This document shows, piece by piece, positions 23,712 through 32,469 of a stretch of DNA of 64,000 nucleotides (positions are counted from its first letter, which is position 1; each line of letters begins with the position of its first letter). The notes under the pieces were generated by a model. It was given only the letters and a program-made list of their open reading frames with translations. It was not told the DNA's origin and did not search any database. The stretch lies in the NCBI GenBank assembly GCA_964449375.1, contig CAYVAS010000002.1, positions 1-64,000 of the forward strand. Direction: 5' to 3'. Source of the stretch: JAFDWI01 sp964449375 (GTDB lineage: Bacteria > Actinomycetota > Acidimicrobiia > Acidimicrobiales > Iamiaceae). Made by a program: the position numbers and the translations under genes.

Positions 23712-24479
23712 TCAGGAGATCTCGGCACTCATCGCGGCGCGCACCGCGGGGTGCGCAGGGGACCACGGGACCCGGCCCAGCAGGGGTCGGAGCCCCGTGG
23801 ATACCACCTGTGGTTCGGTGCGCCGGGACGGCGCGGGGCTCTGGATCCGATCGACATGGCGGGAGATCCGACCCATACGGGACTCGACCAGACTGCGGAC
23901 GAGGCGGGCGTCGTTGCTGGCGAACGCGTGGACGGCGTCGTGGGTGATCTCGGCGCCGGGAACGTCGGCGGGACCGAAGGTCTCGGCACGGCGGGGTCGC
24001 CACACGATGACGTCGAACCGATCGGCGCCGGGCCGCTCACGAGCGGAGCGGAACAGCCGCGTGGCGTCGAGGTGGCGGTGGTCGTACCATGCCGCCCGGT
24101 AGACGTGCCGGTGCCCGGGCAGGGTCCCGCCACGGGGTCGTCGACGCGGATCCGCTGCCAGCCGCAGTCCCAGCTGCACCCCGCAGGCGCCGGCGCGGTC
24201 CGCCAGATAGGGAAGGTCGAACCCCGAGCCGTTCCAGGTGGCGACCACCCCGGGTTCCAGGTCCGCCAGGGTCGCGTCCAGGGCGCCGAGCAGATCGACC
24301 TCGTCGCCCTCGAACACGTGATCGATCGCCGCAGTCGACACCACCGCGCGCACCACGATCGTGTGGCGCGGGTCGACCGCGGGGTGTTCTCCGGTGATCG
24401 GTTCGGGGCGCTGCGAGCGGTCGGGACCGCTGGGAAACGCCGTTTCGATGTCCAGCCCGTACACCGGCAGGTGCCGCAT
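23712..24479 (-). CDS. PolB-like 3'-5' exonuclease domain protein
   Basis: A 255-residue ribonuclease-H-fold protein of the predicted 3'-5' exonuclease (DEDDy-like, PolB exonuclease) type. Exo I is GLDIET near residue 9, Exo II is TWNGSGFDLPYLADR, and a third acidic motif lies in HAFASNDARLV. It has no polymerase domain. It is probably a DNA or RNA trimming or repair nuclease, and the substrate is unknown. ATG 24479 is preceded by AGGGGG; a GTG at 24494 is the alternative. Upstream on the same strand is the PhoH gene, 77 bp away. Confidence 0.8.
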   Translation of the reverse strand: MRHLPVYGLDIETAFPSGPDRSQRPEPITGEHPAVDPRHTIVVRAVVSTAAIDHVFEGDEVDLLGALDATLADLEPGVVATWNGSGFDLPYLADRAGACGVQLGLRLAADPRRRPRGGTLPGHRHVYRAAWYDHRHLDATRLFRSARERPGADRFDVIVWRPRRAETFGPADVPGAEITHDAVHAFASNDARLVRSLVESRMGRISRHVDRIQSPAPSRRTEPQVVSTGLRPLLGRVPWSPAHPAVRAAMSAEIS

Positions 24480-24556
24480 CCGACCCCCTGTCACGCTCGT
24501 GTCGTCGTGTCAAATCCTAGAGACGTCCCACGGACCGGTGGTGGACCCTCGCGAGC

Positions 24557-25945
24557 TCAGAGGCGCAGTGCCGCGATCGACGCGACCGCGGAGCGCTCAC
24601 AGGACCGCAAGGTGACATGCCCGAAGCACGGCTCGCCCGAGAAGGCCTCGATCAGCACCGACACCGCGTTGTTGCGTTCGGACAGGTAGGGCGCGTCGAT
24701 CTGGGAGGTGTCGCCGGTGAACACGACCTTGGAGCCCTCCGCGACGCGGGTGAGGATCGTCTTGAGGGTGGTGGCCTCCAGGTTCTGGGCCTCGTCGACG
24801 ACGATGAAGCTGCCGTGCAGGGACCGGCCCCGCAGGTGGGTGACCGAGTCCAGCAGCAACTTGTCGCGGGCGATCAACTCCTCCATCACGACCCGGGCGT
24901 CCGAATGGCTGCCCCGTTCGGTCAGAGCCACCAGCGCGTCGGTGATCGCGCCCATCCAGGGCGACAACTTGTCCTCCAGTGACCCGGGCAGGAAGCCGAC
25001 CTCGGCCTTGCCCACGGGCACCACGGGTCGGTACACGCAGAGCCGGTCGTACCGCGGCTGCTCCACGACCTGTTCCAGGCCCGCCGCCAGAGCCAGGATC
25101 GTCTTGCCGGTGCCCGCGGTGCCGTCCAGGGCGACCACGGTCACCTCCGGGTCGCACAGCAGGTCGAGGGCGAACTGCTGCTCCTTGGACCTGGGGTTGA
25201 GTCCCCAGGCCGCCGGTGGGCGGCGCAACGGGCGGAGCGTGGTGCCGTCGCAACGGCACAGCGCGGACTGGCTGCCGCTCTTGAGCACCGCGAAGGAGTT
25301 GGGCACACACGAGCGGGCCGCCTCCCGGTCCAGGTCCGCCACCGGGATCCCCGCGCGCTCGTCATAGAGCCGGTCGATCACCTCGGGGGCGACCTCGGTG
25401 GCGGTGACACCGGTGTCGGCCGGCCGCCGGCCGCCCCGGTCGCGGTGGTGCTCGCGGGCCTCCAGGCCGATCTGGGCCGCCTTGATCCGCAACGCGGCGT
25501 CGTTGGACACGACCACGCCGTCCCCGTCACGGTTCTGGCCCAGGGCCACCGCGAGGATGCGGTTGTCGGGACGGTCCGGATCCAGGCCGAGCTCCGCGAT
25601 CGCGGCCCGCTCCAGTCCCCGGGTCTCGATGTGCAGGGTGCCACCGTCGGGAAGGGGCACCGGCGAGCCGATGTCGCCGCCGTTGCCTCGACGAAGTGCC
25701 TCGATGGTCCGGATCACCTCACGCGCGGCGCGGCCCACGTCGTCGCCCCGGGTCTTGTGGTGGTCGAGTTCCTCGATCACCACCAACGGGATCACCGCGG
25801 CCGCGCCCGGATAGGTGAACACCGACTCGGGATCGGCGATGAGAACCGAGGTGTCCAGCACCATCCGCGTGGTGCCGGGAACGGAGTCACCTCCGGGACC
25901 CTCCTCACTCTCGCTGGGGCGCGCGGCATCCAACAGGTCGGTCAT
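24557..25945 (-). CDS. PIN-PhoH family ATPase
   Basis: A 462-residue two-domain protein. The N-terminal PIN nuclease domain starts MVLDTSVLIADPESVF at about residue 28, with further acidic residues in VVSNDAALRIKAAQIG. The C-terminal PhoH ATPase has Walker A LDGTAGTGKTILALAAG, Walker B FIVVDEAQNLEATTLKTIL and FTGDTSQID. PIN-PhoH (PhoH2-type) proteins are sequence-dependent RNA helicases/ribonucleases in mycobacteria. ATG 25945 has GAGGGGA 6 nt upstream. The 200 bp to the permease gene on the same strand contain nothing I can name. Confidence 0.92.
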   Translation of the reverse strand: MTDLLDAARPSESEEGPGGDSVPGTTRMVLDTSVLIADPESVFTYPGAAAVIPLVVIEELDHHKTRGDDVGRAAREVIRTIEALRRGNGGDIGSPVPLPDGGTLHIETRGLERAAIAELGLDPDRPDNRILAVALGQNRDGDGVVVSNDAALRIKAAQIGLEAREHHRDRGGRRPADTGVTATEVAPEVIDRLYDERAGIPVADLDREAARSCVPNSFAVLKSGSQSALCRCDGTTLRPLRRPPAAWGLNPRSKEQQFALDLLCDPEVTVVALDGTAGTGKTILALAAGLEQVVEQPRYDRLCVYRPVVPVGKAEVGFLPGSLEDKLSPWMGAITDALVALTERGSHSDARVVMEELIARDKLLLDSVTHLRGRSLHGSFIVVDEAQNLEATTLKTILTRVAEGSKVVFTGDTSQIDAPYLSERNNAVSVLIEAFSGEPCFGHVTLRSCERSAVASIAALRL

Positions 25946-26147
25946 GATGTTCCCCTCGTCGTCGACGACGTCTGCGGTGCGGATCGATCCCGGTCCGGTA
26001 TCCGACGCGGACCGAGCGGTGCCCCCTGCGCACCGACTGGACTCCAGTTCGTGCAACGCATGTGCTGTCCAAGTCAAGCCGGTCGAATCAGACCGGTGGT
26101 GGATCCCCTCGGGTCCCCATGCTGGGGGGTGCCCCGGACCGTCGGAT

Positions 26148-28577
26148 TCAGACGAGGATCCGGTAGCGCGGATTGAGCATCGCGAGCCGTCCCGCGTGGG
26201 ACCCCACCACCCCCCGGACCTGAAGGCGGACACCGGGGGCGAGCCCGGCGATGCGACGGCGTCCGAGGAACACCACGGCGATGGAGCCGGTGGCGTCGAC
26301 GAGGTCGACCTCCAGGGTCGCGACGCCCGACCAGGGTTGGACCCTGATCGACTGGATCCGACCCTCGAGCACGACGCGGTCCCGGAAGGTGACCGATCCG
26401 ATGTCGTGTCCGCCCTCCGACGGCGGGGCGGCGGACTCCGAGTCGTGCCCGGTGACCGTCGGCGCCTCCTGCTGGTGGGCCGATCCGGTCCGGCCGGCGC
26501 GATCCGGGCGAGCCTGCACCTTCCGCTCGGTCGTGTCGTGCTCGATCACGTCTGCGACGCTGGCGCGGCTCCGGGAACGCCCGGCCCGCAGGAGATAGGG
26601 CACGAAGGTGACGTTGACCCGAGGCACACCCTGGACCGCCTGGGCGATCGCGGCTGCGGTGCGGTCGTGCAGGATCCGGTGCCACAGGCGCCGGTAGCCG
26701 ATCTGGGGCAGCAGGACCGTCACCTCGCGATCACCCTTTCGAACTTCGGCAGCCGCCACCTTCATCGCGCCGTTTGCGATCCTGCGATCCGGGCAGTCGA
26801 CGATCTGCAGGGGAATCCCACCGAGCCCGAGCGCGGTCCATTCGGCCGTCAACTCCTCGGCCCGGATGGCATCGGCCGCCAGGTGCACCGCCCTGATCTC
26901 GCTCGGCTGCAGGCTGCGGCCGTAGCGCAGCGCCGCGGCGGTGGCCCGGTTCAGGTCTCCGACCATCACCAGGACGACGAGCCCGGGCAGAATCCGGCGT
27001 CCGGCGAGCTCGGCGACCTCCTCGGAGAGTTCGGTCCGCTCCTCGGTGTACTGCCGGTTCATCCGCATCAGGACGATCATCACCAGCGGCACCACGCCCA
27101 GCAGCACCCAGACCCCGTCGGAGAAGAACTTCACCAGGAACACGGCGGCCACGACGAAGGTCGCCACCGCGCCGGCCCCGTTGATCGCCAACCCTCGCTT
27201 CCAGCGCTTCTCCCTGGTCCGCAGGTGGTGGCGGGCCATCCCGGCCTGGCTCATCGTGAAGCTCGTGAACACCCCGATTCCGTAGAAGGGGATCAACGCG
27301 TTGACGCGGGCGCCCGAGACGACGATCAGGACCATGGCGGTGCCCGCGAGCAGGAGGATGCCGTTGGAATACACCAGTCGGTGGCCGCGCTTCATGAGCT
27401 GGCGGGGAAGGTACGCGTCGGACGCGGCGAATCCGGCGAGCCGGGGGAAACCCGCAAAGGACGTGTTCGCGCCCAGGAACAGCACCAGGAGCGTCGCGAC
27501 CTGGAAGATCAGGTACAGCACGTGCCCGATCGCGTCGTCACCGAACACGACCCGGCCGACCTGGGAGATCACGGTGGGGGACCCGCTCTCGAAGGGGGTT
27601 GCGTGCACCCGGCCCGCCAGAAGGCTCAGCCCCAGGAACAGCGCGGCGAGGATCACCCCCATGGCCACCAGGGTCCTCTGAGCGTTGAGCCACCGCGGTC
27701 GACGGAACGTCTCGACCCCGTTGGAGATCGCCTCGACCCCGGTCAGCGCGGACGAGCCGGTCGCGAACGCACCCATGACGACCCACAATCCCGCCCCATA
27801 GCCGAGGGCTTCGGCGATGCCGTCGGTGCCCTGGGGCATCGCCATGAGATCTCCCACCATTCCCGGCTCGACGCCCACGTGCTCCAGTCCGCCTCCAGCC
27901 ACCAGACGCGCCATCCCGACGACGATCATCAGCCCCATCACGCCGATGAACAGGTACGTGGGAACCATGAAGATCCGCCCGGACTCCTTTGCGCCGCGCA
28001 GGTTGAGACCGGCCACCAGCACCACCACGGCGAGGGTCACGGGCACCGACCAGGGCCGGAGTGCGGGCACCACCGAGGTGAGCGCGGCCACCCCGGCCGA
28101 GGCCGAGACCGCAACCGTGAGGATGTAGCCGATCAGAAGCGACAACCCGGCGACGAGCGCCGCCCGGTATCCGAAGTTCTCTCTGGACACCAGGTACGCG
28201 CCGCCCGCGTAGGGATAGGTCCGGATCGTCTGTCGGTACGACAGGATCAACAACGTGAGCATCACCAGGATCGCCACGGTGATCGGCACCACGAGGCTGA
28301 AGGCGAAGACCCCGACCACCGGCACGAGAACGTGCAGGATCTCCTCGGTGGCATAGGCGGAGGAGGAGATGCAGTCCGAGGAGTAGACCGCCAGCGCCGT
28401 GGGGTTGTCGAGCTCGGGTTCGTCGGCGGCATCGCCTTCGAGGGGTTCACCGAGCAGCCGGCGCTTGACGCGCTCGTTCAGCGGCTCGGGAAGATCCGGA
28501 AACGGACCCGGATCGGGCACCGGCGTGGTCAGGACCGCTTCAACGTCGGAAGCTCCGTCGCTCATGGCACCGGACAT
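26148..28577 (-). CDS. APC-family (KimA-like) permease fused to an OB-fold domain
   Basis: An 809-residue protein. After a 60-residue acidic N-terminus there are about 12 membrane helices, starting at SSDCISSSAYATEEILHVLV, which matches the KimA/YdaO-type APC family of potassium symporters (SSDALSSVAYATEEI). A cytoplasmic domain (about 480-670) and a charged linker (about 670-728) follow. The last 80 residues (VVLEGRIQSIRVQPW to the end) form an OB fold with the RVxGxV-type strands. In other actinobacteria the OB protein is a separate gene near ceoB-ceoC (Rv2690c-Rv2694c in M. tuberculosis). The frame is open throughout with no stop at the junction, so the fusion is real in this sequence. A second ATG at 28565 is possible. 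Confidence 0.87.
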   Translation of the reverse strand: MSGAMSDGASDVEAVLTTPVPDPGPFPDLPEPLNERVKRRLLGEPLEGDAADEPELDNPTALAVYSSDCISSSAYATEEILHVLVPVVGVFAFSLVVPITVAILVMLTLLILSYRQTIRTYPYAGGAYLVSRENFGYRAALVAGLSLLIGYILTVAVSASAGVAALTSVVPALRPWSVPVTLAVVVLVAGLNLRGAKESGRIFMVPTYLFIGVMGLMIVVGMARLVAGGGLEHVGVEPGMVGDLMAMPQGTDGIAEALGYGAGLWVVMGAFATGSSALTGVEAISNGVETFRRPRWLNAQRTLVAMGVILAALFLGLSLLAGRVHATPFESGSPTVISQVGRVVFGDDAIGHVLYLIFQVATLLVLFLGANTSFAGFPRLAGFAASDAYLPRQLMKRGHRLVYSNGILLLAGTAMVLIVVSGARVNALIPFYGIGVFTSFTMSQAGMARHHLRTREKRWKRGLAINGAGAVATFVVAAVFLVKFFSDGVWVLLGVVPLVMIVLMRMNRQYTEERTELSEEVAELAGRRILPGLVVLVMVGDLNRATAAALRYGRSLQPSEIRAVHLAADAIRAEELTAEWTALGLGGIPLQIVDCPDRRIANGAMKVAAAEVRKGDREVTVLLPQIGYRRLWHRILHDRTAAAIAQAVQGVPRVNVTFVPYLLRAGRSRSRASVADVIEHDTTERKVQARPDRAGRTGSAHQQEAPTVTGHDSESAAPPSEGGHDIGSVTFRDRVVLEGRIQSIRVQPWSGVATLEVDLVDATGSIAVVFLGRRRIAGLAPGVRLQVRGVVGSHAGRLAMLNPRYRILV

Positions 28578-28768
28578 CCATCGTCGGAGCGGACGGTCGT
28601 GGTCGGCTGCGCTGGCATCGTTCGCCTCGTCGTCGACGGGTCGACGGTCGCATCACGCCCCGAGGATGAACGCGGGGGTGGTGTGGCCGAAAGAGCGCGA
28701 AAGACTACCGCTCCCACCGCCGGCCCGCACCCCCTGATTCGGTCTTGCTCTCGCCGATGACGAGGGTG

Positions 28769-28774
28769 TTCGAT
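28769..28774 (+). promoter_or_regulatory. -10-like box of the ceoB-like gene
   Basis: TTCGAT ends 7 nt before GTG 28782. It is weaker than the TANNNT boxes but has the same spacing. The 204-bp gap to the divergent permease gene shows no other clear element. Confidence 0.35.
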
Positions 28775-28781
28775 TGGGGCC

Positions 28782-29447
28782 GTGCACGTCGTCATCGTGG
28801 GGTGCGGTCGGGTCGGGTCGGAGGTGGCGCGACTGCTCGACGGCGCCGGCCATTCGGTCGCGATCGTCGACCGCGACCGGGAGGCCTACCGCAGGCGCCT
28901 GGAGGGTCGGTTCTCGGGTCGGTTCGTCGCCGGTTCGGGGTTCGATCGTGGCGTGCTCGAGGCGGCGGGAACTGCACAGGCCACCGGATTCGTCGCGGTG
29001 ACCAGCGGCGACAACACCAACATCGTCGCCGCCCGGATCGCTCGGGAGACCTTCGAAGTCCGCGAGGTGGTCGCCCGGATCTACGACCCCCGCCGGGCGG
29101 CGCTGTACCAGACACTCGGAATCCCCACCGTGGCCACGGTCGCGTGGACCACCGATCAGGTGCTGCGACGGTTGCTTCCCGGGGAGGCGGCACCGCTGTG
29201 GAGTGACCCCTTCGGCGGGGTCGACCTGATCCAGGTTCCGGTGCCGTCGCTCTGGGCGGGTCGGCCGGTGGGTACCGTCGCGGGACCGGGACGCTTCCGT
29301 GCCGTTGCGGTGTCCCGTGACGCCGAGACCACGTTGGTGAGCGACGATCTCGTCCTCCAGGACGGGGACGTGCTGTACGTGGCGGTCCGCGACGGCGACC
29401 GCTCGGCGTGGGCCGATCTGCTCGACGGTCCCGAGGAGGCGCCGTGA
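28782..29447 (+). CDS. ceoB: TrkA-family potassium uptake regulator, CeoB-like
   Basis: A 221-residue RCK/TrkA protein. The NAD(H)-binding N-terminal domain reads HVVIVGCGRVGSEVARLLDG with the acidic VDRD after strand 2, and a TrkA-C domain (about 140-215) ends VLYVAVRDGD. It gates or regulates potassium transport by sensing nucleotide. It is coupled to the next TrkA gene by a 4-nt overlap and diverges from the APC permease gene, the same arrangement as Rv2690c/ceoB/ceoC. Confidence 0.9.
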   Translation: MHVVIVGCGRVGSEVARLLDGAGHSVAIVDRDREAYRRRLEGRFSGRFVAGSGFDRGVLEAAGTAQATGFVAVTSGDNTNIVAARIARETFEVREVVARIYDPRRAALYQTLGIPTVATVAWTTDQVLRRLLPGEAAPLWSDPFGGVDLIQVPVPSLWAGRPVGTVAGPGRFRAVAVSRDAETTLVSDDLVLQDGDVLYVAVRDGDRSAWADLLDGPEEAP

Positions 29448-30106
29448 AGGTCGCCATCGTCGGAGGCGGCAAGGTCGGCTCCTACATCGCCGAGGACCTG
29501 GCCAGCCGTGACCACGAGGTGGTGCTGCTCGAGCGGAACCCCGCCCGTGCGGCGGCGCTCGCCACCGGAACGGTCGCGACGGTGCGTGAGGCGGATGCCT
29601 GTGAACTCGACGAGCTCCACGCGGCAGGGTTGACCGATGCGGACGTGCTCGTGGCCGCCACCGGCGAGGATCAGGTCAACCTGGTGGTCTCGCTGTTGGC
29701 GAAACAGGAATTCGCAATACCCCGCGTGGTGGCCCGCGTGAATCATCCCCGGAACGAGTGGCTCTTCAACGAGTCCTGGGGTGTCGACGTGTCGGTTTCG
29801 GCCCCGCAGCTCCTGACCGCACTGGTCGAGGAGGCGGTGTCGGTGGGGACTCTTGTTCGGCTCCTGCCGCTGCGAGGATCCCAGGCCCGGCTCGTGGAGG
29901 TCCGTCTCGCTCCGGACCACCCTGCGGGCTCGGTTCCGCTGTCCCAGATGGCGCTGCCCCGCGACGCCACGATCGTGGCGGTCGTCCGGGACGGCCGGGT
30001 GATCGTGCCCCACGGAGACACCTCCTTCGAGGTCGGCGACGAGGTGCTGGCGCTCGTGACCCCCGAATCCGAAGAGGATCTCAGAGCGCTGCTGATCGGT
30101 CGGTGA
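29444..30106 (+). CDS. ceoC: TrkA-family potassium uptake regulator, CeoC-like
   Basis: A 220-residue TrkA protein. The Rossmann motif is KVAIVGGGKVGSYIAEDLAS, and TrkA-C (about 135-218) ends VLALVTPESEEDLRALL. GTG 29444 overlaps the ceoB stop. CeoB and CeoC are thought to form a heteromeric ring on the permease. The 276 bp to the HU gene contain a nested inverted repeat (30335-30368) and otherwise nothing I recognise. Confidence 0.9.
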   Translation: MKVAIVGGGKVGSYIAEDLASRDHEVVLLERNPARAAALATGTVATVREADACELDELHAAGLTDADVLVAATGEDQVNLVVSLLAKQEFAIPRVVARVNHPRNEWLFNESWGVDVSVSAPQLLTALVEEAVSVGTLVRLLPLRGSQARLVEVRLAPDHPAGSVPLSQMALPRDATIVAVVRDGRVIVPHGDTSFEVGDEVLALVTPESEEDLRALLIGR

Positions 30107-30334
30107 GCTCGGCGACCACGCGGTGGTGGGCACCGTCCGGAGCGGGAGACCCCGTGGATCCGCGGGGCTCGGAGCCATGGCATCCGCGTTGTGGCGATGG
30201 TGGCCTGCTAGCAAAGTGGTGGTCCCCCGAGGCCGGAATCCGCAGCGATGCCAAGGAGCAACGGACGCGGTGCCCGGCCGAGGGAAGCCCCCGACCCACG
30301 TCCACCTCGAGTGACCGACCCGGCCACGAACGGT

Positions 30335-30368
30335 GATGTGGGGAGGAACTCCCATCTGCGCTCACATC
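30335..30368 (+). promoter_or_regulatory. Nested hairpin in the HU leader
   Basis: GATGTG (30335-30340) pairs with CACATC (30363-30368), and inside it GGGAG pairs with CTCCC around a 3-nt loop. The hairpin ends 3 nt before the TGGAGG Shine-Dalgarno of the HU gene, so it could affect ribosome access or transcript stability. This is position-based inference only. Confidence 0.3.
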
Positions 30369-30382
30369 CCCTGGAGGTTCTG

Positions 30383-30670
30383 GTGCCGAACATCACCAAA
30401 GCAGAACTGCTCGACCGAGTCGCCGACGAAGCCGGCGTCAGCAAGAAGGAAGCCGAGGAGGTTCTCGGCGCGTTCTTCGATGTCACCGTCGCGGCGGCGA
30501 AGAAGGGCGACAAGGTGTCCTGGCCGGGCTTCGGCTCCTTCGAGGGCATCAAGAAGAAGGCCTCGACGGGGCGGAACCCCCAGACCGGTGAGCCGGTCAA
30601 GATTCCGGCCCGCAAGGCCCTGAAGTTCAAGGCGTCCTCGACCATGCGCGAGCGCCTGAACGGCAAGTAG
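30383..30670 (+). CDS. hup: HU-family nucleoid DNA-binding protein
   Basis: A 95-residue HU protein. It starts NITKAELLDRVADEAGVSKK and has the helix-turn region GAFFDVTVAAAKKGDKVSWP. GFGSFEGIKKKASTGRNPQTG then forms the DNA-wrapping arm (RNPQTGEPVKIPA). The GTG start has TGGAGG 6 nt upstream, so this gene is leadered and probably highly translated. It lacks the long Lys/Ala-rich tail of mycobacterial HupB. The order HU - cofC - gpsA is also seen, loosely spaced, in mycobacteria. Confidence 0.95.
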   Translation: MPNITKAELLDRVADEAGVSKKEAEEVLGAFFDVTVAAAKKGDKVSWPGFGSFEGIKKKASTGRNPQTGEPVKIPARKALKFKASSTMRERLNGK

Positions 30671-30716
30671 CAGCACCCCACTCGTCGGCGGAGCTCCGGC
30701 GACGTCGAGCACGCGA

Positions 30717-30750
30717 GACGGCCGGAGCAGGGCTCACTGCTCCGGCCGTC
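30717..30750. terminator. Strong bidirectional terminator hairpin
   Basis: GACGGCCGGAGCAG pairs perfectly with CTGCTCCGGCCGTC (14-bp stem, 6-nt loop) between the convergent HU and cofC genes. The run after it is GTCGTCTC rather than U-rich. Confidence 0.8.
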
Positions 30751-30766
30751 GTCGTCTCGGCCCTGG

Positions 30767-31360
30767 TCAGCCCGGCGTCGGCGTGGCCGGAGCCGGGCCG
30801 AAGACCGTGAGGTCGGCGGGCTCGTCGACGTCCCAGCCCAACGAGGCCTCTCGCACGATCCGGATCGACAGGCCCAGTCGGCCGGCCTCGGCGAGGTGGC
30901 GGTCGAACGAGCCCGGCCCGTACGCGAACCGGAACCCCGGCGCGCTCGTGGCCACCACGTTGGTCCCGTCCCCGTGGCGGTCCGGGACCAGCACCACCGC
31001 TTCGGGTCGGGACTCGACCGCGGCCAGGGAGCGCACCAGCGGCAGGTCACTGTGGACGACCAGGACCCGGGTCGCACCGGCGGCGAAGCGTTCGTCGACC
31101 GCGGCGCGCACGGCGCCGTTGAGGCCCCGGTCGGCCTGCCAGGACACCCAGGCGCCCTCGGCCCGGGCCCAGGCGGCCACCTCGGGGTCGTCGCACACCA
31201 CCCAAGCTCGTTCCGGCCCTACGACCCGGAGCACCCCGGTGGCCATACGACGGGCCAGATCGGCCCGTTCGGCGAGCGACAACGCCGGCGACAGGCGGGC
31301 CTTGGCCCGCGCGAAGGCCTTCACGGGGATCACCACGTGGGTGTGGCGCGACGGAGGCAT
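30767..31360 (-). CDS. cofC: 2-phospho-L-lactate / phosphoenolpyruvate guanylyltransferase
   Basis: A 197-residue nucleotidyltransferase of the CofC/FbiD family, which makes the guanylylated C3 acid used in coenzyme F420 synthesis. Motifs are HVVIPVKAFARAKARLSPAL (nucleotide-binding Lys and Arg residues), HSDLPLVRS and PDRHGDGTNVVATSAPG. Whether it uses 2-phospholactate or, as in mycobacteria, phosphoenolpyruvate cannot be told here. It is divergent from gpsA with a gap of about 90 bp, as in M. tuberculosis (Rv2983/gpdA2). A -10-like TAGGGT ends 9 nt upstream of the ATG. Confidence 0.92.
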   Translation of the reverse strand: MPPSRHTHVVIPVKAFARAKARLSPALSLAERADLARRMATGVLRVVGPERAWVVCDDPEVAAWARAEGAWVSWQADRGLNGAVRAAVDERFAAGATRVLVVHSDLPLVRSLAAVESRPEAVVLVPDRHGDGTNVVATSAPGFRFAYGPGSFDRHLAEAGRLGLSIRIVREASLGWDVDEPADLTVFGPAPATPTPG

Positions 31361-31439
31361 CGGCGTTCAACCCTACGCCGGTTCTCCGGACCCCGGGCTT
31401 CCCGGTGGGATCGGCACCCGGCGTGCCGGGTGGGCTTTG

Positions 31440-31445
31440 TAGTCT
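31440..31445 (+). promoter_or_regulatory. Leaderless -10 box of gpsA
   Basis: TAGTCT ends 7 nt before ATG 31453. This favours 31453 over the ATG at 31447, which would lie too close to the box. Confidence 0.5.
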
Positions 31446-31452
31446 GATGCCC

Positions 31453-32469
31453 ATGGAGATCAGGGTGACGGTGGTCGGAGCGGGCTCGTGGGGGACCACG
31501 GTGGCCGCACTGGTCGCCAAGAACACCCCGACGACCTTGTGGGCACGGGACCCCGAGATCGCCGAACAGGTGGCCACCGAACGGCGCAACGGTCGGTATC
31601 TGCCGGACCACACGCTGCCCGCGGCCCTGGCGTGCACCGCGGACCTCGAACTGGCCGTGCGCGACGCGGACGTGGTCGTGATGGGCGTTCCCTCCCACGG
31701 GTTCCGCAGCACCGTGCGCGAGGTCGCCTCCTGGGTCCGCCCCTGGGTGCCGGTGGTGAGCCTCACCAAGGGACTGGAGACCGATTCCCGGCTTCGGATG
31801 TCCCAGGTCGTCGCCGAGGAGCTGCCCGGGCACCCCGTCGCGGTGCTCACCGGTCCGAACCTGGCCAAGGAGATCCTCGCCGGAGACGCCGCTGCGAGCG
31901 TGCTTGCGATCCGCGATCAGCACGTGGCCGCGGCGCTCCAGCCGCTGTTCGCGGGCGAGTTGTTCCGGGTCTACACCCACCACGACGTGGTCGGCTGCGA
32001 GATCGGCGGCGTGCTCAAGAACGTGATCGCCATCGCGTCGGGCATGGCCGACGGGCTGGGCACCGGCGACAACACCCGGTCGATGGTCATCACCCGGGGG
32101 CTCGCCGAGATGATCCGGTTCGGCACCGCGCTCGGCGGCGAGGAGGCCACCTTCTCGGGTCTGGCGGGTATGGGTGACCTCATCGCCACCTGCATCAGTC
32201 CCCAGAGCCGCAACCGGTCGGTGGGTGAGCAACTCGGCCGTGGGCGCACCATCGCGGCGATCATCGACGAGATGCGGATGGTCGCCGAAGGGGTCAAGAC
32301 CTCCAAGGTGGTCCACGAGATGGCCGGCGAACTGGGCGTGGAGATGCCGATCTGTGAAGAGGTCTACGCCGCCTGCCACGAGGACCGGCCCGCCACCGAG
32401 GCCTACCGGGGACTGCTCCGGCGAGGGACCGGCCACGAACGCTCGGCTCCCGAGCCGATGCAACGATGA
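31453..32469 (+). CDS. gpsA: Glycerol-3-phosphate dehydrogenase [NAD(P)+]
   Basis: A 338-residue GpsA that reduces dihydroxyacetone phosphate to sn-glycerol-3-phosphate for phospholipid synthesis. The Rossmann motif is TVVGAGSWGTTVAALVA, followed by VLTGPNLAKEI. The catalytic-lysine segment is GGVLKNVIAIASGMADGLG, and the substrate loop is GLAGMGDLIATC and SQNR-like SPQSRNRSVG. It is the first gene of a run of three with 4-nt overlaps (gpsA, unknown, cyclase). Confidence 0.95.
   Translation: MEIRVTVVGAGSWGTTVAALVAKNTPTTLWARDPEIAEQVATERRNGRYLPDHTLPAALACTADLELAVRDADVVVMGVPSHGFRSTVREVASWVRPWVPVVSLTKGLETDSRLRMSQVVAEELPGHPVAVLTGPNLAKEILAGDAAASVLAIRDQHVAAALQPLFAGELFRVYTHHDVVGCEIGGVLKNVIAIASGMADGLGTGDNTRSMVITRGLAEMIRFGTALGGEEATFSGLAGMGDLIATCISPQSRNRSVGEQLGRGRTIAAIIDEMRMVAEGVKTSKVVHEMAGELGVEMPICEEVYAACHEDRPATEAYRGLLRRGTGHERSAPEPMQR

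Noticed and set aside
25815..28760. 981-residue plus-strand open frame
   Set aside because: It is antisense to the permease-OB gene and rich in His/Gly/Arg repeats with no recognisable domain.
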